From Comamonadaceae bacterium (lineage in GTDB: Bacteria > Pseudomonadota > Gammaproteobacteria > Burkholderiales > Burkholderiaceae_C): a stretch of DNA of 11,447 nt. The position numbers and the translations under genes are program-made. The stretch covers positions 1 to 11,447 of the forward strand of contig CANBRV010000050.1 of NCBI GenBank assembly GCA_947372005.1, given 5' to 3'. Below are positions 1 through 6,252 of this stretch, piece by piece. Positions within the stretch are counted from its first letter, which is position 1. Each line of letters begins with the position of its first letter. The notes under the pieces are model-generated. The model was not told the origin of the DNA. It was given only the letters and a program-made list of their open reading frames with translations, and did not search any database.

Positions 1-710
1 TCGTAGCCATTCGCATCAAACTTTGAGGTCAAACGCTGCACCAAGCGCGGCATCACGTTGGCGACACCGCTGACGGCTCCGTTGCTACCTTGCTCGGCCA
101 TGATGCGCAAGTGCGTCTCGTTGCCCACCCACACTTGCATAGCGTGCGAATTTTTTGCAAACGCAAGCGATCCGTCCTTGTCGCCGCTACTGTCCTTGAT
201 GCCGATAAACGTATTCGGATATTGCGCTGTCAGTACATCTACAGCCCGTTGTGTGAGATTGACATAAGCAACCTGCAGTAAGTGATAGAGCACCATCCGA
301 GCGGTTGGCACTTGATCAATTACAAAACGATACGAATCAATCACACCTTGATCTGTGATGCTCTTCAAAAAGAACGGCGGCAGCATCAAGCAGCCGTGCG
401 CACCCACGCTCGTGGCGTGGCGCGTGAGAGCAACCGTATCAGGCAGCGCCGCGCAACTGGTCGAGACCAGAATACGGTTGGCAGGCACGCCGCGAGCAAT
501 CAAGCCGTCTATGGCTGCGATGCGTTCAGTCACGGTAAATGAAGGGCCTTCGCCCGTGGTGCCAAACGGTGTCACACCCATGCAGCCCGCATCCAGCAAG
601 GATTTGGCGTGGGAAGCGAATGAGTCGATGTTGATAGAGAGATCAGCGTTGAGCGGCGTGAGCAATGCAGGCCAAACTCCTTGGTGAGGAATGTGAGTAG
701 ATGTATTCAT
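1..710 (-). CDS. DHDPS/NAL-family class I aldolase (dihydrodipicolinate synthase family protein), partial at the C-terminus
   Basis: Reading the minus strand from an ATG at 708-710 gives 236 uninterrupted codons that run off the left edge; family members are usually about 290-300 residues, so the C-terminal fifth is missing. Family hallmarks visible are the threonine pair in GTTGEGPS (residues 50-57), GCLMLPPFF (106-114), a tyrosine in VLYHLLQ (Y142) and the Schiff-base lysine in IGIKDSSGD (K172). These enzymes make a Schiff base with pyruvate or a related 2-oxo acid and catalyse aldol addition or cleavage in the cytoplasm. True DapA has YNVPxRTG after the tyrosine, with an arginine that binds aspartate semialdehyde. 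That arginine and the proline are absent here, so lysine biosynthesis is unlikely and the substrate is unknown. An in-frame ATG at 720-722 would add four residues; the 708-710 start sits closer to where the barrel begins (GVWPALLTPL). Family certain, substrate unassigned. Confidence 0.9.
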   Translation of the reverse strand, partial: MNTSTHIPHQGVWPALLTPLNADLSINIDSFASHAKSLLDAGCMGVTPFGTTGEGPSFTVTERIAAIDGLIARGVPANRILVSTSCAALPDTVALTRHATSVGAHGCLMLPPFFLKSITDQGVIDSYRFVIDQVPTARMVLYHLLQVAYVNLTQRAVDVLTAQYPNTFIGIKDSSGDKDGSLAFAKNSHAMQVWVGNETHLRIMAEQGSNGAVSGVANVMPRLVQRLTSKFDANGY

Positions 711-726
711 ACCTAGAATCATAGCT
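711..726. promoter_or_regulatory. Very short divergent intergenic region with possible back-to-back -10 elements
   Basis: Only 16 bases separate the aldolase start (minus) from the rsuA start (plus). On the plus strand TAGAAT (714-719) matches the -10 consensus at five of six bases and would place the transcription start at about the rsuA ATG. On the minus strand TATGAT (723-718) also matches five of six and would place the start at about the aldolase ATG. Neither has a good -35 at normal spacing and neither gene has a clear Shine-Dalgarno sequence. Leaderless transcripts are an inference; alternatively the promoters lie inside the opposing coding regions. Confidence 0.3.
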
Positions 727-1509
727 ATGCAACTTCAAGAAATATTATTCAACCAAGGTTTTGGCACACGCCGCGTCTGTGCAGGCCTTATCCAGAAAGG
801 CCTGGTCAGCATCAAGCCGCTACAAGCCACAACTGACGAGGCCTTTAGCGTTGTGAGTGAATCAGATTTAGAGCTCGGCCCTGAGGGCTTGCAGTTTAAA
901 GTGAGCGGCGTACCTGGTTTGCCGGATTTAGTGTGGTCTTACGCGGAACGCGCCTACATCGTGTTTCACAAACCCGCAGGGCACGAGTGCTCGCACAAAG
1001 CCTCGCATTGGCCGACGATTTATAGCTTGCTCCCAAGTCCGCTTCGGCTGCGTCCGCAAAAGTCGGCGATTCAAGGCGTACAGGCAATTGGGCGCTTAGA
1101 CCAAGACACAACGGGCTTGTTGATTCTGACTGACGATGGTGCGCTCATTCACAAACTCAGCTCACCCAAGCATCATGCGCCCAAGGTGTACGAGGTGACA
1201 ACAAAGCACCCCATCGACGAGAAGCAAGTCGCGCGGCTGCTAGCAGGTGTGGTGCTAGACGATTCACCCAAGCCCGTGCTGGCTGCCGCTTGCGAGGCTG
1301 TGGGAGAACTCGGGGTGACGACGCATTTGCGCCTCACATTGACGGAAGGCAAGTATCACCAAGTCAAACGCATGATTGCCGCTGTGGGTAACCGCGTTGA
1401 GGGCTTACATCGCTCGCAAATGGGGGCTTTCAAGCTGCCTAAAGATTTAGCGGCAGGACAATGGCGATGGCTTAATTCGACGGAACTGGAGTCTCTGTCG
1501 GCTCAGTAA
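727..1509 (+). CDS. rsuA: 16S rRNA pseudouridine synthase, RsuA type (RsuA/RluB/E/F family)
   Basis: The 260-residue protein has an N-terminal S4-like RNA-binding region (about 1-60, MQLQEILFNQGFGTRR) followed by the pseudouridine synthase domain. The catalytic motif is GRLDQDTTGLLILTDDG (residues 122-138) with D125 as the nucleophilic aspartate. HKPAGHECS (81-89) corresponds to the NKPxGYVCS segment of Escherichia coli RsuA, and EGKYHQVKRM matches the conserved C-terminal motif. RsuA converts U516 of 16S rRNA to pseudouridine during 30S assembly. The protein is about 30 residues longer than E. coli RsuA, partly through a longer linker before the catalytic domain. The ATG at 727 fits the start of the S4 region, and there is no obvious Shine-Dalgarno sequence. 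The 3' end overlaps a small convergent gene by 38 bases. The closest alternatives are the 23S enzymes RluE or RluF; similarity to RsuA around KRMIAAVGNRVEGLHR favours RsuA. Confidence 0.9.
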   Translation: MQLQEILFNQGFGTRRVCAGLIQKGLVSIKPLQATTDEAFSVVSESDLELGPEGLQFKVSGVPGLPDLVWSYAERAYIVFHKPAGHECSHKASHWPTIYSLLPSPLRLRPQKSAIQGVQAIGRLDQDTTGLLILTDDGALIHKLSSPKHHAPKVYEVTTKHPIDEKQVARLLAGVVLDDSPKPVLAAACEAVGELGVTTHLRLTLTEGKYHQVKRMIAAVGNRVEGLHRSQMGAFKLPKDLAAGQWRWLNSTELESLSAQ

Positions 1510-1639
1510 CATCCGATTCGTCTTCGTCTGTATCACTTACCACCTCGCCACGCAATTTAGCTTGCTTTTTTTCTTCTTTTTTAGCTTTTTTAGCAAGGTC
1601 TTTTTGGCGCTTGATAAACGCATAGTTAGGGGTTGCCAT
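1472..1639 (-). CDS. Small Lys/Glu-rich hypothetical protein (55 aa)
   Basis: An ATG at 1637-1639 on the minus strand opens 55 codons ending in TAA at 1472-1474. The start begins MATPNYAFIKRQKDLAKKAK, then comes a run rich in lysine and glutamate (about residues 10-32) and an acidic tail (SDTDEDESD, 36-43) ending PVPSN. The opening resembles a family of short uncharacterised proteins that I recall from betaproteobacteria, starting M(A/T)xPNYxFEKRQRELAKKKK. No function is known to me. The gene has a plausible ribosome site, AAGG seven bases before the ATG, which supports translation. Its tail overlaps the end of rsuA on the opposite strand by 38 bases. The basic part followed by an acid tail would suit binding to RNA or ribosomes, but this is speculation. 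The low-complexity composition means the call relies mainly on the recognisable N-terminus and the ribosome site. Confidence 0.72.
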   Translation of the reverse strand: MATPNYAFIKRQKDLAKKAKKEEKKQAKLRGEVVSDTDEDESDVTEPTETPVPSN

Positions 1640-1684
1640 AGTAAAACCTTATCTTTTTATGTAAAAAATCTGCTTCTCAATTAA

Positions 1685-1715
1685 GTAGCCATATCGCTTA
1701 TTGTGTAGCCATATC
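1685..1715 (+). repeat. Tandem direct repeat GTAGCCATATC, 20-base period, upstream of the sensor kinase
   Basis: The 11-mer GTAGCCATATC occurs exactly at 1685-1695 and again at 1705-1715. The 20-base offset is about two helical turns, so both copies face the same side of the DNA. A -10-like CATAAT (1743-1748) lies downstream without a convincing -35. If transcription starts near 1755 the repeats are centred around -65 and -45, a position typical of activator sites. The repeats are seen directly; the regulatory role is inferred. Confidence 0.5.
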
Positions 1716-1754
1716 TTGCACGATAGGTTTATATTTATTGGTCATAATGTACCA

Positions 1755-3941
1755 ATGAGCGAGGACAATGAACTAATTGAAAATAAATTGCGACTACGCA
1801 TTTTGGCAGCTGCCTTGCTATGCCTAACAATTATTTGGGGCGCTGCTTATTTTGAATTGGGTCGTAGCCACGATAGCATTGCACAAGAAGCAGAAGTAAA
1901 AACCGTTTTTCAAGCGCGTGTGTTTGCTGAAAATTCGCGGTCCACGATTAAGCGTATCAACGAAATTCTGCTCGACACCAGAACTCACTGGAATGGCGAC
2001 CAGAAATCATTTGCAAAAATTGCTCAACGCAGTCAAGAAAGCTTACGCGATATCACATTTCAATTTACTGTCATTGATCGCGATGGTTTCGTTGCATTTT
2101 CCAGTCTAGAAAAATTAGCTAAAAAAGTAGATTTGAATGATCGCGCTCACTTCAATGTGCATGAGAAGTCGCCAACAAAAGATCAGCTATTTATTAGTGT
2201 TCCGCTAATCGGAAAAATTTCAAAAAAATGGTCGATACAGTTTACAAGGCCTATTTTTAAAAACAATATTTTTAATGGCGTCCTTGTTATATCCGTTAGC
2301 CCAGAAGTATTTGCTCAGTTTTCTCAAGCCATCAATATTGACATCAATGGCACCATGACAATGATTAGGGATACAGGTGAGATCATGGCTCGTTACCCTA
2401 CTAGCGATCTAAGACTTGGGCAGGTTGCGACTAGCTTTCCTCTACTTCAACTTTTATCTGGCACCTTTTGGCGACCCTCAAAATCTGATGGTGTAGAGCG
2501 TCTATATGGTTACTACAAACTCCCAGAATATGGGTTAATCTTTTCAGTGGGCGTGCCTGCTGCTACGGTACTCTCACCCTATCAAAAAAGTCGAAAAACT
2601 GTACTTGCTGTTGCCCTTGCAATCAGTGCACTTACAATTTTTTTACTTTATCAATTGCTGCGTTCATTGCTTGCATCCGAAAGACTGCAGCGCGATTTGG
2701 AGCAAGCAAAGGCAAAGGCAGAAGAAGCAAATCAAGCGAAAAGCCAGTTTTTAGCGAATATGTCGCATGAAATTCGAACGCCAATGAATGGTGTTTTGGG
2801 TATGGCTAACTTATTATTGGATAGCAAATTAGAACCTGAGCAACTCATTTTTGCGCGCAATATAGCGCACTCTGGTGAAGCACTCCTCTCCATCATTAAC
2901 GATATTTTGGACCTATCCAAAATTGAAGCTGGACATATGGAGTTTGAAATCCATCCGTTTTCTATCAGCGCACAAGTTAACTTCGTGTACTCCACGCTGA
3001 GCATCAATGCTGAAAACAAGAAAATTGGATTTCGAGTGGAAATCCCACCCGAAGTTGATCTTTATTATTTAGGTGACAGTCTTCGCATCCGTCAGGTTAT
3101 CTTTAATCTTTTAGGCAATGCAATCAAATTTACGAAGGACGGGGAAGTTGTCATCAAAGTCCGTGAAATTTCAAATGGATTACGCTTCGAAATTACCGAT
3201 ACAGGTATTGGCATATCGGCGCACTCGCTAACCAAAATTTTTTCACGCTTTGCACAGGTCGACTCATCCACATCTAGGCAATTTGGCGGTACAGGATTAG
3301 GCTTAGTCATTTGTAAACACCTCGTTGAAGGCATGGGAGGTGAGATTGGCGCAACAAGTAAACCAGGCGAAGGAAGTTGTTTCTGGTTTAACCTCCCGCT
3401 GCCAAAGGCACCGCCAGGATCGGAAATACCTGGGCATGAAATCAAACTAGAAGAAACGCTAGAGCAATCAGGAAAATTTAGCGTCATTCCCTCTGTAACG
3501 ATAAAAACGGTACCTGAGCAAGAGACCAATGCCTCAGGGGGCGTAGCGTCAGACGAAGCTGATTCAGCTACAAATGCTCCAATATTGCTAGTTGAAGATC
3601 ATCCGATCAATCAAAAACTTGCGTTGGTGCTTTTGTCAAGGTTAGGTTACGCGGTCGATTTAGCGCAAGATGGAAAGCAAGCTGTAGAGGCAGCTGAAAA
3701 CAAGTCATATGCGCTCATCTTGATGGATATTCAAATGCCAAATATGAATGGTTTTGATGCCACGAGGCTGATTCGAAATGGCAATGGCCCTAACGCAAGC
3801 ACGCCCATTGTTGCGTTGACAGCCAATGCAATGAAAACCGACAAAGACGCTTGCTTAGATGCTGGAATGAATGACTTCATAACAAAGCCATTTACGAAGG
3901 AAGCCTTAGTGAGTTGCTTGCGGCGCAATCTTTCAAAATAA
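1755..3941 (+). CDS. Membrane-bound hybrid sensor histidine kinase (PDC/Cache-like sensor, HisKA, HATPase, REC)
   Basis: With the ATG at 1755 the protein has 728 residues. An open frame reaches a TTG at 1701, but that would add a poor N-terminus and run through the upstream repeat. Domain order is: TM1 (about 15-33); an extracytoplasmic PDC/Cache-like sensor (about 40-270, with FTVIDRDGFVAFSS); TM2 (about 283-304); a coiled-coil linker; HisKA with SHEIRTPMN (H338 phospho-acceptor); HATPase_c with the N box FNLLGNAIKF (N455), G1 DTGIGIS (D482) and G2 GGTGLGL (511-517); an acidic linker; and a receiver with VEDHPINQ, phospho-acceptor D658 in LMDIQMP, T689 and K711. All catalytic residues are present, so it should autophosphorylate and relay to its own receiver. 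No HPt protein or output regulator is adjacent, so its partner is elsewhere. The ligand is unknown. The gene is visibly more AT-rich than rsuA and cysM. It ends at a strong terminator. Confidence 0.92.
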   Translation: MSEDNELIENKLRLRILAAALLCLTIIWGAAYFELGRSHDSIAQEAEVKTVFQARVFAENSRSTIKRINEILLDTRTHWNGDQKSFAKIAQRSQESLRDITFQFTVIDRDGFVAFSSLEKLAKKVDLNDRAHFNVHEKSPTKDQLFISVPLIGKISKKWSIQFTRPIFKNNIFNGVLVISVSPEVFAQFSQAINIDINGTMTMIRDTGEIMARYPTSDLRLGQVATSFPLLQLLSGTFWRPSKSDGVERLYGYYKLPEYGLIFSVGVPAATVLSPYQKSRKTVLAVALAISALTIFLLYQLLRSLLASERLQRDLEQAKAKAEEANQAKSQFLANMSHEIRTPMNGVLGMANLLLDSKLEPEQLIFARNIAHSGEALLSIINDILDLSKIEAGHMEFEIHPFSISAQVNFVYSTLSINAENKKIGFRVEIPPEVDLYYLGDSLRIRQVIFNLLGNAIKFTKDGEVVIKVREISNGLRFEITDTGIGISAHSLTKIFSRFAQVDSSTSRQFGGTGLGLVICKHLVEGMGGEIGATSKPGEGSCFWFNLPLPKAPPGSEIPGHEIKLEETLEQSGKFSVIPSVTIKTVPEQETNASGGVASDEADSATNAPILLVEDHPINQKLALVLLSRLGYAVDLAQDGKQAVEAAENKSYALILMDIQMPNMNGFDATRLIRNGNGPNASTPIVALTANAMKTDKDACLDAGMNDFITKPFTKEALVSCLRRNLSK

Positions 3942-3949
3942 GGAAAAGA

Positions 3950-3987
3950 AAAAGCCCCGTCAATTTTTGAAAATTAACGGGGCTTTT
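3950..3987. terminator. Bidirectional rho-independent terminator between the sensor kinase and tRNA-Leu
   Basis: The inverted repeat AAAAGCCCCGT (3950-3960) pairs with ACGGGGCTTTT (3977-3987), and AATTTT/AAAATT extends the stem after one mismatch. A-runs on the left and T-runs on the right give a U-tract on both strands, so it can end the kinase transcript (plus) and the convergent tRNA transcript (minus). Confidence 0.9.
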
Positions 3988-3994
3988 AAATGAT

Positions 3995-4079
3995 TGGTGC
4001 CTCGGGACGGAATCGAACCGTCACACCTTTCGGTACCGGATTTTGAGTCCGGCGCGTCTACCAATTCCACCACCGAGGC
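3995..4079 (-). tRNA. tRNA-Leu, anticodon CAA
   Basis: The minus strand folds as a class II tRNA. The acceptor arms are GCCTCGG and CCGAGGC, followed by discriminator A and an encoded CCA (3995-3997). The D loop contains GAATTGGTAGA. The anticodon stem CCGGA/TCCGG encloses CTCAAAA, giving anticodon CAA, which reads UUG leucine codons. A long variable arm ACC-GAAA-GGT is typical of tRNA-Leu, and the T arm is GACGG-TTCGATT-CCGTC. Total length is 85 nt. It is a single-gene transcript between its own promoter and the terminator at 3950-3987. The 3' end is intact, and no second copy of it was seen that would mark an integration site. Confidence 0.97.
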
Positions 4080-4092
4080 ACGCGAGCCAGCA

Positions 4093-4122
4093 ATTATATC
4101 TGACTACACTATTGACTATGAA
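4093..4122 (-). promoter_or_regulatory. Promoter of tRNA-Leu
   Basis: On the minus strand a perfect -10, TATAAT (4098-4093), lies 13 bases before the mature tRNA 5' end. A -35-like TTCATA (4122-4117, four of six) is 18 bases upstream. The bases between the -10 and the tRNA (GCTGGCTCGCG) are GC-rich, as in stable-RNA promoters under stringent control. The -35 overlaps the cysM start codon, so the two divergent genes share this control region. Confidence 0.55.
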
Positions 4123-5029
4123 GATGCACACTTATCCCACTATTGCAGACACCATTGGCAACACACCGCTCGTCGCATTACAACGCTTGCAAGCCACGCA
4201 AAACAAGACTCGTGGCAATGTCATTCTTGGCAAGATGGAGGGCAACAATCCTGCGGGTTCGGTCAAAGATCGCCCTGCACTGTCGATGATTGCGCGCGCC
4301 GAAGAACGCGGCGATATTAAGGTGGGAGACGTGCTGATTGAAGCCACCTCGGGCAACACAGGTATTGCGCTGGCCATGGCCGCGGCTATTAAGGGCTACC
4401 GCATGGTGCTCATCATGCCCGAGGACGCCAGCGTGGAGCGCGTGCAAACCATGAAGGCATTTGGCTCCGAAGTCATCTTGACCCCGAAAGCCGTTGGTAT
4501 GGAAGGTGCGCGTGACCTCGCTGACAAGATGGCGTTAGAGGGCAAGGGCGTGGTGTTAGATCAGTTCGCCAACAAAGATAACCCGCGCATTCACTTTGAA
4601 ACCACGGGCCCCGAGATTTGGGAGCAAACAGGCGGACGCATCACGCACTTTGTGAGCGCCATGGGAACCACGGGCACGATTACGGGTGTCTCGCAGTTTT
4701 TGAAGTCAAAAAATCCGGCCATTCGAATCATTGGCGCGCAGCCAACAGAAGGCTCAAAAATTCCGGGCATCCGCAAATGGCCGACTGAATATTTGCCCAA
4801 AATTTATGACCCCACTAACGTGGATGAATTGGTTTACGTCACGCAGGCGGACGCAGAAGATATGTGCCGCCGCTTAGCACGCGAAGAAGGTATTTTTGCA
4901 GGCGTGTCGGCAGCAGGTGCTTGCTGGGTTGCGCAGCAAATTGCGAGCAAGGTAGAAAACGCCACCATCGTGTTTGTGGTGTGCGACCGAGGTGATCGCT
5001 ATCTATCGACGGGCGTTTTTCCTGCGTAG
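4118..5029 (+). CDS. cysM: Cysteine synthase B (O-acetylserine sulfhydrylase, CysM type)
   Basis: From the ATG at 4118 the protein has 303 residues, the same length as E. coli CysM. A second ATG at 4124 is a possible start two codons later; the frame also extends back to 4043, but that lies inside the tRNA gene. CysM is a cytoplasmic PLP enzyme that makes cysteine, or S-sulfocysteine from thiosulfate, from O-acetylserine. The PLP lysine is K50 in NPAGSVKDRPA; TSGNTG (77-82) binds substrate and GTTGT (183-187) binds the cofactor phosphate. The segment EGSKIPGIRKWPTEYLPKIYD and the ending CDRGDRYLSTGVF are characteristic of CysM rather than CysK. No strong Shine-Dalgarno sequence is visible. 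The gene is divergent from tRNA-Leu and is followed nine bases later by a hydrolase gene, probably in one transcript. Confidence 0.95.
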   Translation: MKMHTYPTIADTIGNTPLVALQRLQATQNKTRGNVILGKMEGNNPAGSVKDRPALSMIARAEERGDIKVGDVLIEATSGNTGIALAMAAAIKGYRMVLIMPEDASVERVQTMKAFGSEVILTPKAVGMEGARDLADKMALEGKGVVLDQFANKDNPRIHFETTGPEIWEQTGGRITHFVSAMGTTGTITGVSQFLKSKNPAIRIIGAQPTEGSKIPGIRKWPTEYLPKIYDPTNVDELVYVTQADAEDMCRRLAREEGIFAGVSAAGACWVAQQIASKVENATIVFVVCDRGDRYLSTGVFPA

Positions 5030-5038
5030 GTTTTGGCC

Positions 5039-5812
5039 GTGCAAGGTTTCATAGAGCACGTTTGGATTCACCCTGAGCGAGCGGATAACCCGCTCGTCGT
5101 CTTTTTGCACGAAGGGCTTGGCTCGGTAGCGCTGTGGCGTGATTTTCCCAATCGGTTTTGCGACGCTTTGAACGTGCGCGGCCTCGTCTTTTCCCGCAAG
5201 GGCTACGGGAAATCAACGCCACGCAAGCCTGATGAGTGTTGGCCTGCGGACTTTATGCATCAGCAAGCCATTAGCTTTTTACCTGCATTTTTTGAGTCGC
5301 TTGGCATTGATGCCGAACGCGAACCGCCCATTCTTTTTGGGCACAGCGACGGCGCAACGATTGCACTCATTTACGCCGCCACCTACCCTGCCCGCGTGCA
5401 CAGCGTGATGGCACTTGCACCGCACGTCATGATTGAAAGTGTCACGATTGAGGCTATCCGCCAAGGCAAAATCGCGTATGAAACACCCAGCACGCAGCTC
5501 AAAACAAAACTAGCTCGCTACCACGCCGATGTGGATTCCGCCTTTTATGGCTGGTGCGATGTGTGGCTCTCAGATAGCTTTCAAATCTTTGACATTCGGG
5601 CATTGCTGCCAAACATCACCTGCCCTGTGCTGGCGGTGCAAGGCGCGAGCGATGCCTACGGCACGATGGCGCAAATTGACGTAATAGCAGCGTATGCCCC
5701 GCAAACGCAATTGCTCAAATTGGCAGCTTGCGGGCACTCGCCCCATGTCGATCAGCCTAATGCGCTGCTCACGGGCTGCCAAGCGTGGGCGGACACCCTT
5801 GGTGGGCTATAA
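5039..5812 (+). CDS. Alpha/beta-fold hydrolase
   Basis: The protein has 257 residues from the GTG at 5039. I prefer this start because TAGG at 5027-5030 is eight bases upstream; the earlier TTG at 5033 would be only two bases from it. The fold is a standard alpha/beta hydrolase: oxyanion segment FLHEGLGS (about 22-29), nucleophile elbow GHSDG with S103, acid D205 in VQGASDAYG and H233 in CGHSPHVDQP. All three catalytic residues are present. There is no signal peptide, so it should be cytoplasmic. The HEGLGS...LWRDFP opening and the RKGYGKS strand are features I recall from uncharacterised hydrolases of this group. The substrate is unknown. Placement just after the cysM stop suggests co-expression, but a role in sulfur metabolism would be a guess. 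Confidence 0.88.
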   Translation: MQGFIEHVWIHPERADNPLVVFLHEGLGSVALWRDFPNRFCDALNVRGLVFSRKGYGKSTPRKPDECWPADFMHQQAISFLPAFFESLGIDAEREPPILFGHSDGATIALIYAATYPARVHSVMALAPHVMIESVTIEAIRQGKIAYETPSTQLKTKLARYHADVDSAFYGWCDVWLSDSFQIFDIRALLPNITCPVLAVQGASDAYGTMAQIDVIAAYAPQTQLLKLAACGHSPHVDQPNALLTGCQAWADTLGGL

Positions 5813-5922
5813 TGCTTGGCTGACCTTGAATTAATTAAATCGATTGCCGTGCGCGCTAGTATCCCGCGAACCAATCCAAAAAATTTCACCCTATTTTCGA
5901 TTTCATTTTTTAGATTTTTCAC

Positions 5923-6135
5923 ATGACCACCATTCGCCTTAAAGATAACGAACCATTTGACGTTGCACTGCGCCGCTTCAAGCGCACCATTGAAAAACTC
6001 GGCTTGCTGAACGACCTGCGCGCACGCGAGTTCTACGAGAAGCCAACGACAGAGCGCAAGCGCAAGAAGTCTGCTGCTGTCAAGCGCAACTACAAGCGTA
6101 TTCGCGCGATGCAATTGCCCAAAAAGCTTTTTTAA
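5923..6135 (+). CDS. rpsU: 30S ribosomal protein bS21
   Basis: The 70-residue protein MTTIRLKDNEPFDVALRRFK... is a full-length bS21 with the conserved N-terminal half, the basic RERKRKK-like stretch (here TERKRKKSAAVKR) and a C-terminal KRIRAMQLPKKLF. bS21 sits on the 30S platform near the anti-Shine-Dalgarno end of 16S rRNA and helps initiation. The 30 bases before the ATG are U-rich (ATTTTTTAGATTTTTCAC) and hold no recognisable Shine-Dalgarno sequence. This is notable for a highly expressed ribosomal gene and may mean S1-dependent or autogenously controlled translation (inference). It is followed by folded RNA elements and a terminator before yqeY, resembling the E. coli rpsU-dnaG operon, which has a terminator just after rpsU. 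The 110 bases upstream (5813-5922) hold no other gene or clear promoter that I can see. Confidence 0.97.
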   Translation: MTTIRLKDNEPFDVALRRFKRTIEKLGLLNDLRAREFYEKPTTERKRKKSAAVKRNYKRIRAMQLPKKLF

Positions 6136-6145
6136 TTTTTAGCTG

Positions 6146-6169
6146 TACTAAGCTCTCGCAGCTTAAGTA
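6146..6169 (+). other. RNA hairpin in the rpsU-yqeY spacer, upstream of the terminator
   Basis: TACTAAGCT (6146-6154) pairs with AGCTTAAGTA (6160-6169) through one bulged A, closing a CTCGC loop (6155-6159). That loop is complementary to GCGAG (6196-6200), the right arm of the terminator. The palindrome AAAAAGCTTTTT at 6121-6132, across the end of rpsU, also shares AAAAAGCT with the terminator left arm. Competing folds are therefore possible. Pairing is seen in sequence; regulation is inferred. Confidence 0.45.
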
Positions 6170-6171
6170 TC

Positions 6172-6207
6172 AAAAAGCTCGCTGGGTAAGACCTTGCGAG
6201 CTTTTTT
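6172..6207 (+). terminator. Rho-independent terminator after rpsU
   Basis: AAAAAGCTCGC (6172-6182) pairs perfectly with GCGAGCTTTTT (6196-6206) around a 13-base loop, which itself contains GGT-AAG-ACC. A run of six Ts (6202-6207) follows. It would end or reduce transcription between rpsU and yqeY, like the terminator known after rpsU in the E. coli macromolecular synthesis operon. Confidence 0.88.
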
Positions 6208-6252
6208 AGTTTTTAACCACCGTATTTATTGTCATATTTTTAGGAGCCACAC

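Noticed and set aside
1560..1605. T-rich tract after rsuA as a terminator
   Set aside because: The only inverted repeat, CTTGC/GCAAG, has a very large loop; the tract is explained by lysine codons of the small minus-strand gene.
1701..1754. TTG start of the sensor kinase frame
   Set aside because: The 18 added residues would run through the direct repeat and -10-like sequence; the ATG at 1755 is followed by a normal N-terminus and membrane segment.
3995..4079. tRNA-Leu as an attachment site for an integrated element
   Set aside because: No integrase gene and no second copy of the tRNA 3' end were seen in the window.
4043..4117. Upstream extension of the cysM frame
   Set aside because: It begins inside the tRNA-Leu gene and has no CysM similarity; length and motif positions fit the ATG at 4118.
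5752..6114. Minus-strand open frame across the hydrolase end and rpsU
   Set aside because: It is antisense to rpsU, which is certain, and the product has no recognisable features.
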